From: Limnohabitans sp. Rim8 | Lineage (GTDB): Bacteria > Pseudomonadota > Gammaproteobacteria > Burkholderiales > Burkholderiaceae_C | Assembly: GCA_945901045.1 (NCBI GenBank) | Contig: CAMDKK010000009.1 | Location: 19,997-83,996, forward strand | DNA length: 64,000 nt | Reading direction: 5' to 3' | Shown here: piece by piece, positions 18,800 through 27,123 of the stretch | How positions within the stretch are numbered: the first letter of the stretch is position 1 | Layout: every line of letters begins with the position of its first letter | Position numbers and translations under genes: made by a program | Notes under the pieces: model-generated | Databases searched by the model: none | What the model saw: only the letters and a program-made list of their open reading frames with translations | What the model was told of the DNA's origin: nothing

Positions 18800-19888
18800 T
18801 CAGGGCGAGGCGGCCGGGGCTTGAAACCATTTGTACATGGGCGCAACAAGCAGCAAGACAGCCACCAAACGACAGACTTGAAACGCCGTTACCACCGGCA
18901 CACCCAGCTCCAATACTTTGGCGGTGATCGCCATCTCGGCAATGCCACCTGGCGCAGTGCCCAAGATCAAGGTAGCGGGGTTCAGCCCCGTAGCCCAAGC
19001 CATGGCCCAGCCCATAGCGGCCGAAGCGAACATCATCACCAATGTGCCCAACATGACCGAGACCATCCACCGTGGAGCGGTGTGAACGAACTTTTTTTCG
19101 AATCGCACACCCAGACTGACACCAATCACCAACTGCGCCGCGTTGGACAGTTCGGTGGGCACAGCGGACCAATGCTGACCTGAAAGAGTCAACGCAATGG
19201 AAGCCAACATAGCGCCTATGAACCACGGGTTGGCCCGCTTGAATCGGGTCATGAGCCATGCCCCCGCCCCCGATGCCAACGCCAAGTAAAGCAGACCGGG
19301 CCATTGCGCCACGCGGGGTCCAGGCAGGAGCATGGTATCTACATGCAAATCCCAGTGCAGCTGAAACCAAGTCATGCCAAAGGGCAACAACACAACCACC
19401 AGCAGCAAACGCAAACTGTGTGCGGCTGCCACCAAGTCGGTCCGAGCACCTGCACGCTCCGCGAGCAAGGTCATTTCAGCAGCGCCGCCAATGGCGCCCG
19501 AAAAATAACTCGTCGCCCGTGCTTCTTGTGCGCAATGGGCGGACTCCCCTTGGGTCAACAAGCTGGCATGTTGCCGGTGCAGCCAAGCTCCAAAAAGAAA
19601 GCCCAAGGCCAAGGCCCAAACGATGCCCACACCAATGGCCCACCACAAGCTCACCACCAAGGCACCCACCTGCGGTGTGAAGTACAAACCCAGCGTGGTG
19701 CCAATGATCCACTGCCCCCCGTTGCGCAAACTGTTCGCGCTGCGAGTGGGCAGGCCGGACAAAGAGCCCGCCGCAGTCACCAACAAGGGGCCGAGCATCC
19801 AGGGAATGGGCGTGTGCATCCACTGGCACAGCAGTGCCGCGCACAGGGCAAAAAACAAAGTGACTGCGATTTGCAGCAGCTTGCGCAA
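18800..19888 (-). CDS. AbrB-type duplication-family integral membrane protein
   Basis: This protein of about 362 residues is almost entirely hydrophobic and shows the internal duplication of the AbrB/'putative ammonia monooxygenase' membrane family: IPWMLGPLLVTAAGSL with FSGAIGGAAEMTLLAERAGA in the first half, and NPWFIGAMLASIALTLSG with TAPGGIAEMAITAKVLE in the second. The GG-x-AEM motif occurs twice. Transport is presumed. The frame is open upstream into the aminotransferase gene. The TTG at 19888, behind GAGAGG, is the most plausible start, and CTG at 19894 is an alternative. No ATG is well placed. Confidence 0.75.
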   Translation of the reverse strand: MRKLLQIAVTLFFALCAALLCQWMHTPIPWMLGPLLVTAAGSLSGLPTRSANSLRNGGQWIIGTTLGLYFTPQVGALVVSLWWAIGVGIVWALALGFLFGAWLHRQHASLLTQGESAHCAQEARATSYFSGAIGGAAEMTLLAERAGARTDLVAAAHSLRLLLVVVLLPFGMTWFQLHWDLHVDTMLLPGPRVAQWPGLLYLALASGAGAWLMTRFKRANPWFIGAMLASIALTLSGQHWSAVPTELSNAAQLVIGVSLGVRFEKKFVHTAPRWMVSVMLGTLVMMFASAAMGWAMAWATGLNPATLILGTAPGGIAEMAITAKVLELGVPVVTAFQVCRLVAVLLLVAPMYKWFQAPAASP

Positions 19889-19904
19889 GGTCAGGCCAGA
19901 CCTC

Positions 19905-21239
19905 TCAAGCGTGACGACGGATGCTGTCGGCCAGGGTCCCGACGATTTGATCAATCTGTGACTTGTCGACGGTGAAGGCCGGACAAATGACCAAGTTATC
20001 TCCGGCGGCACGCACCAGCACACCCTTGTGATAACAGTCTAGGAAAATATCAAAGGCGCGCTTGCCGGGCGCACCGGCCATGGGCGCCAGTTCCACCGCA
20101 CCGGCCAAACCCAAAGTGCGAATGCCGATCACGTTGGGCAAGCCCTTGAACGCTGCATGCATGGCATCGCCCAGCACCGGACCCATGGCAGCGGCCCGCG
20201 CAAAAAGGTCTTCTTCTTTGAAAAGGTTCAAGGTGGCAATCGCCGCTGCGCATGCGACGGGGTGGCCCGAATAGGTGTAGCCATGAAAAAACTCGATCAC
20301 ATGTTCGGGTGAGCCCGCATTCATCATGGCGTTGTAAATATGGTCGCGGCAGATCACGCCGCCCAAAGGAATCACGCCGTTCGTCACTCCTTTGGCAAAG
20401 TTCAGCATGTCGGGCACCACGCCGTAATAGTCGGCACCAAAGTTCGTGCCCATGCGGCCAAAGCCGGTGATCACTTCGTCAAAAATCAACAAAATGCCGT
20501 GCTTGTCGCAAATCTCGCGCAAGCGTTTCAAGTACCCCTTGGGCGGCAAGTACCATCCGGCCGAACCGGCGACAGGCTCGACCATGATCGCCGCCACGTT
20601 GCTGGGGTCGTGCAAGGCCAGAATGCGGGTCTCCAGCTCGACCAACGGGTCTTCTTGCCAAACCGGCTCCTGGTTATGGATGTAGGCGTTGTGCACCGGA
20701 TCGTGAATGAAACGCATGTGGTCCACACGCGGGAGCAATTGCGCGCCATACACCTTGCGGTTGGCAGGCAGACCGCCCACGCTCATACCGCCAAAGTTCA
20801 CCCCGTGATAGCCTTTTTCACGGCCAATAAAAATGTTGCGATGGCCCTCGCCCCGGGCGCGGTGGTAAGCCAGCGCCACCTTCAGCGCGGTGTCGGCGGC
20901 TTCCGAGCCGGAGCTGCAAAACAAAACTTTGTTCAAATCCCCCGGCGCCAACTCGGCGATCATGTGCGCTGCCTCAAAAGCTTTGTCGTTGCTGACTGAA
21001 AACGCGGTGGCGTAGTCCAATGTGTCCAACTGCTTTTTGATGGCTTCGTTGATGGGTTTGCGGTTGTGACCGGCCGTGACACACCACAGGCTGGAAATGC
21101 CGTCCAGGATTTTTTGTTCGTCATGCGTGGTGAAGTGCAAGCCGTCAGCGGCCACAACCACGCGAGGATCGGTGCGAAAGTGCCGGTTCGGTGTGAACGG
21201 CAACCATTGATGGTCCATGTTGAAGTGGTGTGCGCTCAT
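19905..21239 (-). CDS. Class III PLP-dependent aminotransferase (omega-amino acid type)
   Basis: The 444-residue protein shows FCSSGSEAADTALKVA (phosphate-binding), LIFDEVITGFGR with the pyridine-N contact D254, and NFAKGVTNG with the PLP lysine K283. The N-terminal HHFNMDHQWLPFTPNRHF is typical of beta-alanine/omega-amino acid:pyruvate transaminases. It probably moves an amino group from an omega-amino acid to pyruvate. The substrate is not determined. It is divergent from purU, with the membrane-protein gene 16 bp downstream. Confidence 0.9.
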   Translation of the reverse strand: MSAHHFNMDHQWLPFTPNRHFRTDPRVVVAADGLHFTTHDEQKILDGISSLWCVTAGHNRKPINEAIKKQLDTLDYATAFSVSNDKAFEAAHMIAELAPGDLNKVLFCSSGSEAADTALKVALAYHRARGEGHRNIFIGREKGYHGVNFGGMSVGGLPANRKVYGAQLLPRVDHMRFIHDPVHNAYIHNQEPVWQEDPLVELETRILALHDPSNVAAIMVEPVAGSAGWYLPPKGYLKRLREICDKHGILLIFDEVITGFGRMGTNFGADYYGVVPDMLNFAKGVTNGVIPLGGVICRDHIYNAMMNAGSPEHVIEFFHGYTYSGHPVACAAAIATLNLFKEEDLFARAAAMGPVLGDAMHAAFKGLPNVIGIRTLGLAGAVELAPMAGAPGKRAFDIFLDCYHKGVLVRAAGDNLVICPAFTVDKSQIDQIVGTLADSIRRHA

Positions 21240-21424
21240 AGGTGCTTCTCCTGCCGAAGTTTCAATTGCGTATGCGGTACAACTTTCAGTGTAAGTCCTT
21301 GGCTGTCCTGGGGCAAATGCCGACCCACCGCCGGGGTCGCATGACTGACAGCACGTCCCCTAGAATCCAAATGAATTCACTTCATGCCGCCCAGCTGCGC
21401 TCGCCCCTGCGACAATCTGCCTCC

Positions 21425-22273
21425 ATGATCAACGCCTATATCCTGACCCTTTCCTGCCCGGACCGCACCGGCATCGTGCACGCTGTTTCCGGTTTTTTGC
21501 TGGAGCGAGGTGGCAACATCCAAGAGGCTGCCCAGTACAGCGACCACGACACCGGTCTGTTCTTCATGCGGGTGCAGTTTGCCTGTGACCAAGTCAGTCA
21601 GGACGACCTGCGCAGCCAACTCACCGGCTTTTCGGAGTCCTTCCAAATTTCTTGGCATTTACATGCCACCACCCAACCCATGCGCACCGTGATCATGGTC
21701 AGCAAGGAAGGCCATTGTCTGAATGATTTGCTGTTCCGCTGGAAGAGCGGCCTCTTGCCTTTGGACATCCGTGCCATTGTGAGCAACCACCGTGATTTTT
21801 ACCAACTCGCGGCCAGTTACAACGTACCGTTTCACCACATTTCAGTAACCGCCGCGACCAAAGCGCAGGCCGAGGCCAAACAATACGAGATCATCCAATC
21901 AGAAGGCGCTGAACTGGTCGTGCTGGCACGCTACATGCAAATTTTGAGCGACGATCTGTGCCGCAAACTGGCGGGTCGGGCCATCAACATCCACCACTCA
22001 TTCTTGCCCAGTTTCAAGGGGGCAAAACCTTATCACCAGGCCCACGAACGGGGCGTTAAATTGATCGGTGCTACCGCCCATTACGTAACGGCCGACCTGG
22101 ACGAGGGGCCCATCATTGAACAAGATGTGGCGCGCGTGGACCACAGCAAAACAGTCGACGACTTGACCACCCAAGGCCGCGACACCGAAAGCCAGGTGCT
22201 GGCCCGCGCCGTCAAATGGCATGGTGAGCACCGCGTACTGATCAACGGACACAAGACAGTTATTTTCAAATAA
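21425..22273 (+). CDS. purU: Formyltetrahydrofolate deformylase PurU
   Basis: With the ATG at 21425 (MINAYILTLSCPDRTGIVHA) the protein is 282 residues, the usual PurU size. An N-terminal ACT domain (1-82) precedes the formyl-transferase-like domain with N188-I-H190-HSFLPSFKGA and D226 in TADLDEG. It hydrolyses 10-formyl-THF to formate and THF, balancing one-carbon units. The ORF extends upstream through the intergenic region without conserved sequence, so the later start is chosen. Confidence 0.95.
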   Translation: MINAYILTLSCPDRTGIVHAVSGFLLERGGNIQEAAQYSDHDTGLFFMRVQFACDQVSQDDLRSQLTGFSESFQISWHLHATTQPMRTVIMVSKEGHCLNDLLFRWKSGLLPLDIRAIVSNHRDFYQLAASYNVPFHHISVTAATKAQAEAKQYEIIQSEGAELVVLARYMQILSDDLCRKLAGRAINIHHSFLPSFKGAKPYHQAHERGVKLIGATAHYVTADLDEGPIIEQDVARVDHSKTVDDLTTQGRDTESQVLARAVKWHGEHRVLINGHKTVIFK

Positions 22274-22483
22274 AATGCTCCATGGGCACCAAGCTGTTTG
22301 GCCGGGCTGACTTTTCGCTCACCACGGAAGGCAACGTCTACCTGGCGCATGGGCGTGAGGGCTTGGCTTCGTAAAAAAAATTCTCGGCACCCGCTTTTTC
22401 ACCGCACATCGGCGCGAATGCACGTACAGTCTTTTTTTGACAACGCTATTCCGTCATGGCCCTTTTGACAAGGCGAACCTCCT

Positions 22484-24001
22484 ATGAACGCAATGACCAC
22501 TCCAGAATTGAACCCACCCGCCTCAAGTTCAGTTACAGACCGTGCGGGCCTGCAAAAAAAGGTGGTTCAAGCCTTGCGTCAGGTCTTACCCGAACACGCG
22601 ATCTTATTCACCCCCGAAGACACCACGCCTTATGAGTGCGATGGCCTGACGGCCTACCGCGAACGTCCTTTGGTGGTGGCCTTGCCAGAAACCACCGCAC
22701 AAGTTCAAGCCGTGCTGCAAACTTGCAATCGCTTAGCCGTGCCCGTGGTCGCAAGGGGCGCAGGCACGGGCTTGTCCGGAGGTGCCATGCCCCACAAAAT
22801 GGGCGTGACCCTGTCCATGGCCAAGTTCAACCATATTTTGAAAATGGACCCCATCAGTCGCACGGCGGTGGTGCAATGCGGCGTGCGCAATCTCGCGATC
22901 TCAGAAGCGGCTGCCCAGCATGGCCTGTATTACGCGCCCGATCCCTCCAGCCAAATCGCTTGCACCATCGGTGGCAACGTGGCCGAAAATTCGGGTGGTG
23001 TGCATTGCCTGAAATACGGCCTGACCGGGCAAAACGTGCTCAAAGTCAAAGGCTTCACCATTGAAGGTGATGCCATCGAGTTCGGCAGCGAAGCGCTCGA
23101 CGCCCCCGGCTACGACTTGCTGGCGGTGCTGGTCGGCAGCGAAGGCATGCTGGCGGTGACCACCGAAGTCACCGTCAAACTGGTGCCCAAACCGCAACTT
23201 GCGCGCTGCATCATGGCCAGCTTTGACGACGTGCGCAAAGCCGGTGAGGCTGTGGCCGCCGTGATCGCGGCGGGCATCATTCCGGCCGGGTTGGAAATGA
23301 TGGACGGCCCGATGACCGCCGCCGTAGAAGACTATGTCCACGCCGACTACGACCTGAGCGCCGCCGCCATTCTGTTGTGCGAGAGCGATGGCACACCCGA
23401 AGAAGTTGAAGAAGAGATTGGCCGCATGAGCGAGGTCTTGCGCAATTGCGGCGCGAGCGCCATCACGGTGAGCCGTGACGAAGCTCAGCGCCTGAAATTT
23501 TGGAGTGGTCGCAAAAACGCCTTTCCTGCGTCAGGCCGTATCAGTCCTGACTACATGTGCATGGACTCGACCATTCCGCGCAAGCGCTTGGCCGACATTT
23601 TGGAAGCCATTTCAGCAATGGAAGAGAAATACGCGCTGCGCTGCCTGAATGTGTTCCACGCCGGCGATGGCAACCTGCACCCACTGATCTTGTTCGATTC
23701 GAATGATGCCGACCAACTGCGACGCTGCGAGTTGTTTGGCGCTGAGATACTAGAAACCAGCGTCGCCATGGGCGGCACGGTGACGGGTGAACATGGCGTA
23801 GGCATCGAGAAAGTCAACAGCATGTGCGTGCAGTTTTCGGCTGAAGAGAACGAGCAGATGTTCAGCATCAAACGCGCTTTTGACCCGCTCGGTTTACTCA
23901 ACCCCGGCAAGGTGATCCCCACACTGAACCGCTGCGCCGAATACGGCAAGATGCTGGTGCGGGCCGGGACGATCAAACATCCGGAGTTGGAGCGGTTTTA
24001 G
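22484..24001 (+). CDS. glcD: FAD-linked oxidase, glycolate oxidase subunit GlcD-like
   Basis: This 505-residue protein has a PCMH-type FAD-binding domain (PVVARGAGTGLSGGAMPH at about 88-105, IACTIGGNVAENSGG at about 158-172) and an FAD-oxidase C-terminal domain with NVFHAGDGNLHP and VTGEHGVGIEK. It matches GlcD, the catalytic subunit that oxidises glycolate to glyoxylate. glcE and glcF, normally next to it, are not seen downstream: instead there is a 720-bp non-coding gap. D-lactate dehydrogenase-type activity is the main alternative. Confidence 0.87.
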   Translation: MNAMTTPELNPPASSSVTDRAGLQKKVVQALRQVLPEHAILFTPEDTTPYECDGLTAYRERPLVVALPETTAQVQAVLQTCNRLAVPVVARGAGTGLSGGAMPHKMGVTLSMAKFNHILKMDPISRTAVVQCGVRNLAISEAAAQHGLYYAPDPSSQIACTIGGNVAENSGGVHCLKYGLTGQNVLKVKGFTIEGDAIEFGSEALDAPGYDLLAVLVGSEGMLAVTTEVTVKLVPKPQLARCIMASFDDVRKAGEAVAAVIAAGIIPAGLEMMDGPMTAAVEDYVHADYDLSAAAILLCESDGTPEEVEEEIGRMSEVLRNCGASAITVSRDEAQRLKFWSGRKNAFPASGRISPDYMCMDSTIPRKRLADILEAISAMEEKYALRCLNVFHAGDGNLHPLILFDSNDADQLRRCELFGAEILETSVAMGGTVTGEHGVGIEKVNSMCVQFSAEENEQMFSIKRAFDPLGLLNPGKVIPTLNRCAEYGKMLVRAGTIKHPELERF

Positions 24002-24370
24002 GGTTCCGCAATGCCGACCCGGCTTATAGACTTGTGTTGGACCGAAAAAATGATGTTCATTACGGGTCGTCCGACCGCAGGCCTATGGCATCGCCACTGC
24101 CAGAACCCCGATTTCAAAACCCAGGTCATGGTTGTCAATTATTACGCCTAGCGCGATCGTCTGGCATCAGCCTCTGCCTGTCTGTGCCGACTTGTTCAGA
24201 CCGCGTTTCGCCACGTCGCAATCGTGTTCCAGTTTGCAAATTGAGAAAATTCATTGCCGCACCGATTTTCCATGTGCAGGCAATTGACCGTCCCAAGTCC
24301 CCAAATGCCTTGGGACGTTTTCTGCCAAGAGCTGCCCCGCACACAGGAAAGCGCCGCACAGCGTCAGCGC

Positions 24371-24490
24371 TTGCGCTTGCGCTTGCGCTTGCGCTTGCAC
24401 TTGCACTTGCACTTGCACTTGCACTTGCACTTGCACTTGCACTTGCACTTGCACTTGCACTTGCGCTTGCGCTTGCACTTGCACTTGCGC
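24371..24490 (+). repeat. Hexanucleotide microsatellite (TTGCRC)20
   Basis: Twenty consecutive, uninterrupted hexamers: 4 TTGCGC, 11 TTGCAC, 2 TTGCGC, 2 TTGCAC and 1 TTGCGC. The only variation is G/A at position 5. It is preceded by GCGTCAGCGC and followed by AAGGAAATGC. Both strands stay open as dipeptide repeats (Leu-Ala, Leu-His/Leu-Arg, Gln-Val/Gln-Ala), but flanking sequence does not look coding. Confidence 0.95.
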
Positions 24491-24661
24491 AAGGAAATGC
24501 TGCGCCACAAGAGGCAAGAGGTAGATAGCCATTTAGTATTTAATTTATTAACACATAAATAAAAAACAAGCTGTTTTTTGAGTTTTAGAAAAATTCAGCA
24601 AGGTGAGCACCCCACAAACAGACGGCAAGCATCCGGCATAGCCATTTCGGCCCAAATCAAT

Positions 24662-24683
24662 TTTGGTTGCGCGCGCAACCAAA
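24662..24683. promoter_or_regulatory. 22-bp perfect palindrome, MarR operator candidate
   Basis: TTTGGTTGCGC|GCGCAACCAAA is a perfect inverted repeat with 11-bp arms and no spacer, 38 bp upstream of the MarR gene. The size and position fit an autoregulatory MarR-family operator controlling the regulator and the downstream catabolic genes. Confidence 0.7.
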
Positions 24684-24721
24684 TTAACTGACAATGCGCA
24701 GATCCCATTACAGCTATTGGC

Positions 24722-25171
24722 ATGACGCAAAGCAAAGAATCCAGTGTTGCTCCCCTGGAGAGAACCCTCACTTACCGACTGCATCGCTTGCACAAATTAA
24801 CCGATGCGGACAGTCAGCAGGCCTATCCCGCGCAGACGGGCCTGTCGCTCAGCGACGGTCGGTGTCTGGCCAGCATCGGTAATTTTGAGCCGCTGTCGGT
24901 GAAAGATTTAGCGCAGCGTGCCAACCTGAACAAAAGCCAGGCCAGTCGCGCCGCGCAATCTTTGGTTGCGCAAGGCTTGGTGCTGAAAGATGACCACCCT
25001 GGCGATGGGCGCGGTGTGGTGCTCAGCCTGACGGCGCAGGGCCGTGAAACTTTCAAACACACCATGACCTTGATCGAGCAGCGCAATGAGGCCATTTTTG
25101 GCTGCCTCACGCTACACGAACAGGCCCACCTGAGTCAGCTGTTTGACCGACTCATCGCGCACGCCGGCTAG
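24722..25171 (+). CDS. MarR-family transcriptional regulator
   Basis: The 149-residue protein has the MarR winged-helix fold: LSLSDGRCLASIG, then PLSVKDLAQRANLNKSQASRAAQSL as the recognition region and the wing DHPGDGRGVVLSLTAQG with the conserved Asp-Arg pattern. It lies 24 bp upstream of the flavoprotein gene in the same direction and downstream of a perfect 22-bp palindrome. It probably represses itself and the hydroxyphenylacetate/homogentisate-type genes until an aromatic ligand binds. Confidence 0.92.
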   Translation: MTQSKESSVAPLERTLTYRLHRLHKLTDADSQQAYPAQTGLSLSDGRCLASIGNFEPLSVKDLAQRANLNKSQASRAAQSLVAQGLVLKDDHPGDGRGVVLSLTAQGRETFKHTMTLIEQRNEAIFGCLTLHEQAHLSQLFDRLIAHAG

Positions 25172-25195
25172 ACCCCCAGACAAACCAAGATTTCC

Positions 25196-26899
25196 ATGCA
25201 CCAACCCAGCACCCAAGCGCGCCCCTCCCTGTATTACCACTACCAGGTTTTTCAGCCTTGGCTGGCTTCTACGCATCCAGCACAAGAGCGCAAACAGGTG
25301 GTGATTGTGGGTGCCGGCCCGGCCGGCATGGTCACGGCGCTGGAGTTGGCACGCCATGGCGTGGCCAGTGTGGTGCTGAGCGCCGAGTTGCAGTTGTCGC
25401 AAGGCAGTCGGGCCATCTGTTTCACCCGCAGATCGATGGAAATCTTGCAGCAGGTGGGTGTGGCCGAGCGCATGACCGAAGGGGGTCTGCCCTGGCGGTT
25501 TGGCAATTCCTACTACCGTGGCCAGCGCGTGTTCCGCATGGAGGCGCCACACGATGAGGACGATCGGTTTTTCCCGATCCTCAATGTGCAGCAGCAGTTC
25601 ATGGAAGAGTACCTGCATGACGCCTGTGTGGCCAATCCGCTGATTGACTTCCGATGGGGCAACAAAGTCAACACTGTGGTGCAAAAAGTTGGCTATGCCG
25701 AGGTAGAAGTCGACACCCCCGAAGGCACCTACACGCTGGAGGCAGACTGGCTGATCGCGGCTGACGGGGGCCGCTCTGGCATCCGCACGGCCATGAATTT
25801 GCCTATGGAAGGGGCATCCTACGAAGGCTTTTTTGTCATTGCCGATATACGCATCGATTTGCCCTTTCCAACCGAGCGCCGCGCCTATTTTGACCCCGAA
25901 TGGAACCCCGGCAACACCATCTTGATGCACCGCGAACCGAAGGGCATCTGGCGTGTGGACTACCAGTTGCCCCCCGGCGAAACGCCCGAAGAGGCCCTGC
26001 GCCCCGAATCGCTTACAGCCCGCATCAACGCACAGTTGGCCATGATCGGCCATGCGGGCCTGCCTTGGGAGATGGACTGGTCTTCGGTCTACTCGGCCCG
26101 CACATTGACGCTGTCCGACTTTGTGCACGGCAGTGTCATCTTCACCGGCGACGCGGCGCACCTCTTGCCCATCTTTGGCGTGCGTGGGGCCAACACGGCT
26201 TTTCAGGATGCGCAGTCGCTGGGCTGGCACCTGGCCTATGTGGTCAAAGGCCTGGCTGGTCAGGCACTGCTGCGCAACCACAGCACCGAACGCGTGGGTG
26301 CGGCCCGCGAGATCATCGAAGAAGCCGGCAAGAGTACCCGCTTTATGGCGCCGCCCAGCCCGGGCTTTCGACTGTTGCGCGATGCGGTTTTGTCGCTCTC
26401 ACTGACCCAAGATTTCGTGCGCCCCCTGTACCACTGGCGCACCTCAAGGCCGCATGAATACACCCACTCGGTGCTCAACAGCACGGGCGACGACAATGCT
26501 TTGTTCAAGGCCGGCCCTGCCAACGGCGCGCCACCGCAGAACGTGCGACTGGGCGTGAACGGTGGCGAAGGAGAGTTCTTGCTCGACCACTTGGGCGGCG
26601 GCTTTGACTTGCTGTATTTCACCGATGCGCCCGCTTTGCCCGAAGCACTGCACAACGCCATCCAAACAGCCCACGAAAAAGGCATCCCTCTCAAGGTGAT
26701 TGCCGTTGGCGCAGCCTGTGCTGTGACGGGTGCCGACAAAACACTGCCCGATACCGAAGGGCACCTGCGCCAGCGCTATGGCGTGCCCGCCAATGGCGCG
26801 GCTTATTTGCTGCGTCCCGACCAACACATTTGCGCCCGCTGGCTGACGCTGGACGCCACAAGACTGCTCGCAGCCCTGCACACGGCCTTGCCGCAATAA
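25196..26899 (+). CDS. FAD-dependent aromatic monooxygenase, 3-hydroxyphenylacetate 6-hydroxylase-like (MhaA type)
   Basis: This 567-residue flavoprotein of the PheA/MhpA class has GAGPAG (39-44) for ADP binding, the DG motif ADGGRSGIR (189-197), and GDAAHLLPIFGVRGANTAFQ (318-337) for FAD ribityl binding. A thioredoxin-like C-terminal domain follows. It is followed by a DUF2783 small protein and a fumarylacetoacetase, both of which belong with homogentisate breakdown. That context matches the two-component 3-hydroxyphenylacetate 6-hydroxylase of Pseudomonas putida U (flavoprotein MhaA plus small coupling protein MhaB), which makes homogentisate. The substrate is inferred from context. A 3-hydroxybenzoate- or MhpA-type hydroxylase is the alternative. 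Confidence 0.8.
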   Translation: MHQPSTQARPSLYYHYQVFQPWLASTHPAQERKQVVIVGAGPAGMVTALELARHGVASVVLSAELQLSQGSRAICFTRRSMEILQQVGVAERMTEGGLPWRFGNSYYRGQRVFRMEAPHDEDDRFFPILNVQQQFMEEYLHDACVANPLIDFRWGNKVNTVVQKVGYAEVEVDTPEGTYTLEADWLIAADGGRSGIRTAMNLPMEGASYEGFFVIADIRIDLPFPTERRAYFDPEWNPGNTILMHREPKGIWRVDYQLPPGETPEEALRPESLTARINAQLAMIGHAGLPWEMDWSSVYSARTLTLSDFVHGSVIFTGDAAHLLPIFGVRGANTAFQDAQSLGWHLAYVVKGLAGQALLRNHSTERVGAAREIIEEAGKSTRFMAPPSPGFRLLRDAVLSLSLTQDFVRPLYHWRTSRPHEYTHSVLNSTGDDNALFKAGPANGAPPQNVRLGVNGGEGEFLLDHLGGGFDLLYFTDAPALPEALHNAIQTAHEKGIPLKVIAVGAACAVTGADKTLPDTEGHLRQRYGVPANGAAYLLRPDQHICARWLTLDATRLLAALHTALPQ

Positions 26900-26909
26900 G
26901 GAAAATGCA

Positions 26910-27101
26910 ATGCTTTCCCCCACTCTCAGCTTGACCGGTCTGGAAACCGTTTACGATGCTCTGGCCACCGCGATCGACCAAGTGGACGCGAGCCAGCGAG
27001 AATTGTTTCTGGTGAAACTCGCTTTGCTCAATGCGCACGCTTTGGCCGATGACCAGGTGTTCCAAACACACCTGGATGCCGCACGACAAGACCTTTCATG
27101 A
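26910..27101 (+). CDS. DUF2783 small protein, possible hydroxylase coupling protein (MhaB type)
   Basis: This 63-residue, mostly helical protein (LTGLETVYDALATAIDQVDA, LFLVKLALLNAHALADDQ) matches DUF2783. It has a good AAGGA site, starts 10 bp after the flavoprotein gene and is followed 22 bp later by fumarylacetoacetase. The small size and its place directly after the flavoprotein fit the coupling protein needed by MhaA-type hydroxylases. That function is inferred from gene order, not from a motif. Confidence 0.72.
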   Translation: MLSPTLSLTGLETVYDALATAIDQVDASQRELFLVKLALLNAHALADDQVFQTHLDAARQDLS

Positions 27102-27123
27102 CCTCTTAGAACACGACAACACC

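Larger units (their letters stand above)
24002..24721. other. Long non-coding gap with microsatellite and operator
   Basis: No convincing gene. A 33-codon frame at 24050-24151 (MMFITGRPTAGLW...) is unrecognised and may be chance. The centre holds the 20-copy hexamer repeat. 24530-24600 is AT-rich. A 22-bp palindrome precedes the MarR gene. Open frames across the microsatellite exist on both strands only because a hexamer repeat cannot create a stop. Confidence 0.6.

Noticed and set aside
22274-22483. Small frame after purU (about 30 codons, MGTKLFGRADFSL...)
   Set aside because: No ribosome site or recognisable family. Could be a fragment, but support is too weak.
24371-24490. Possible CRISPR-like array
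   Set aside because: Units are only 6 bp, contiguous and without spacers. No cas genes in the window. Simple microsatellite.
24034-24528. 165-codon plus-strand frame across the hexamer array giving Leu-Ala repeats, and the 93-codon minus-strand frame giving Gln-Val/Gln-Ala repeats
   Set aside because: A hexamer repeat without stop is open in several frames. Flanking codons show no family, no good ribosome site and poor codon character.
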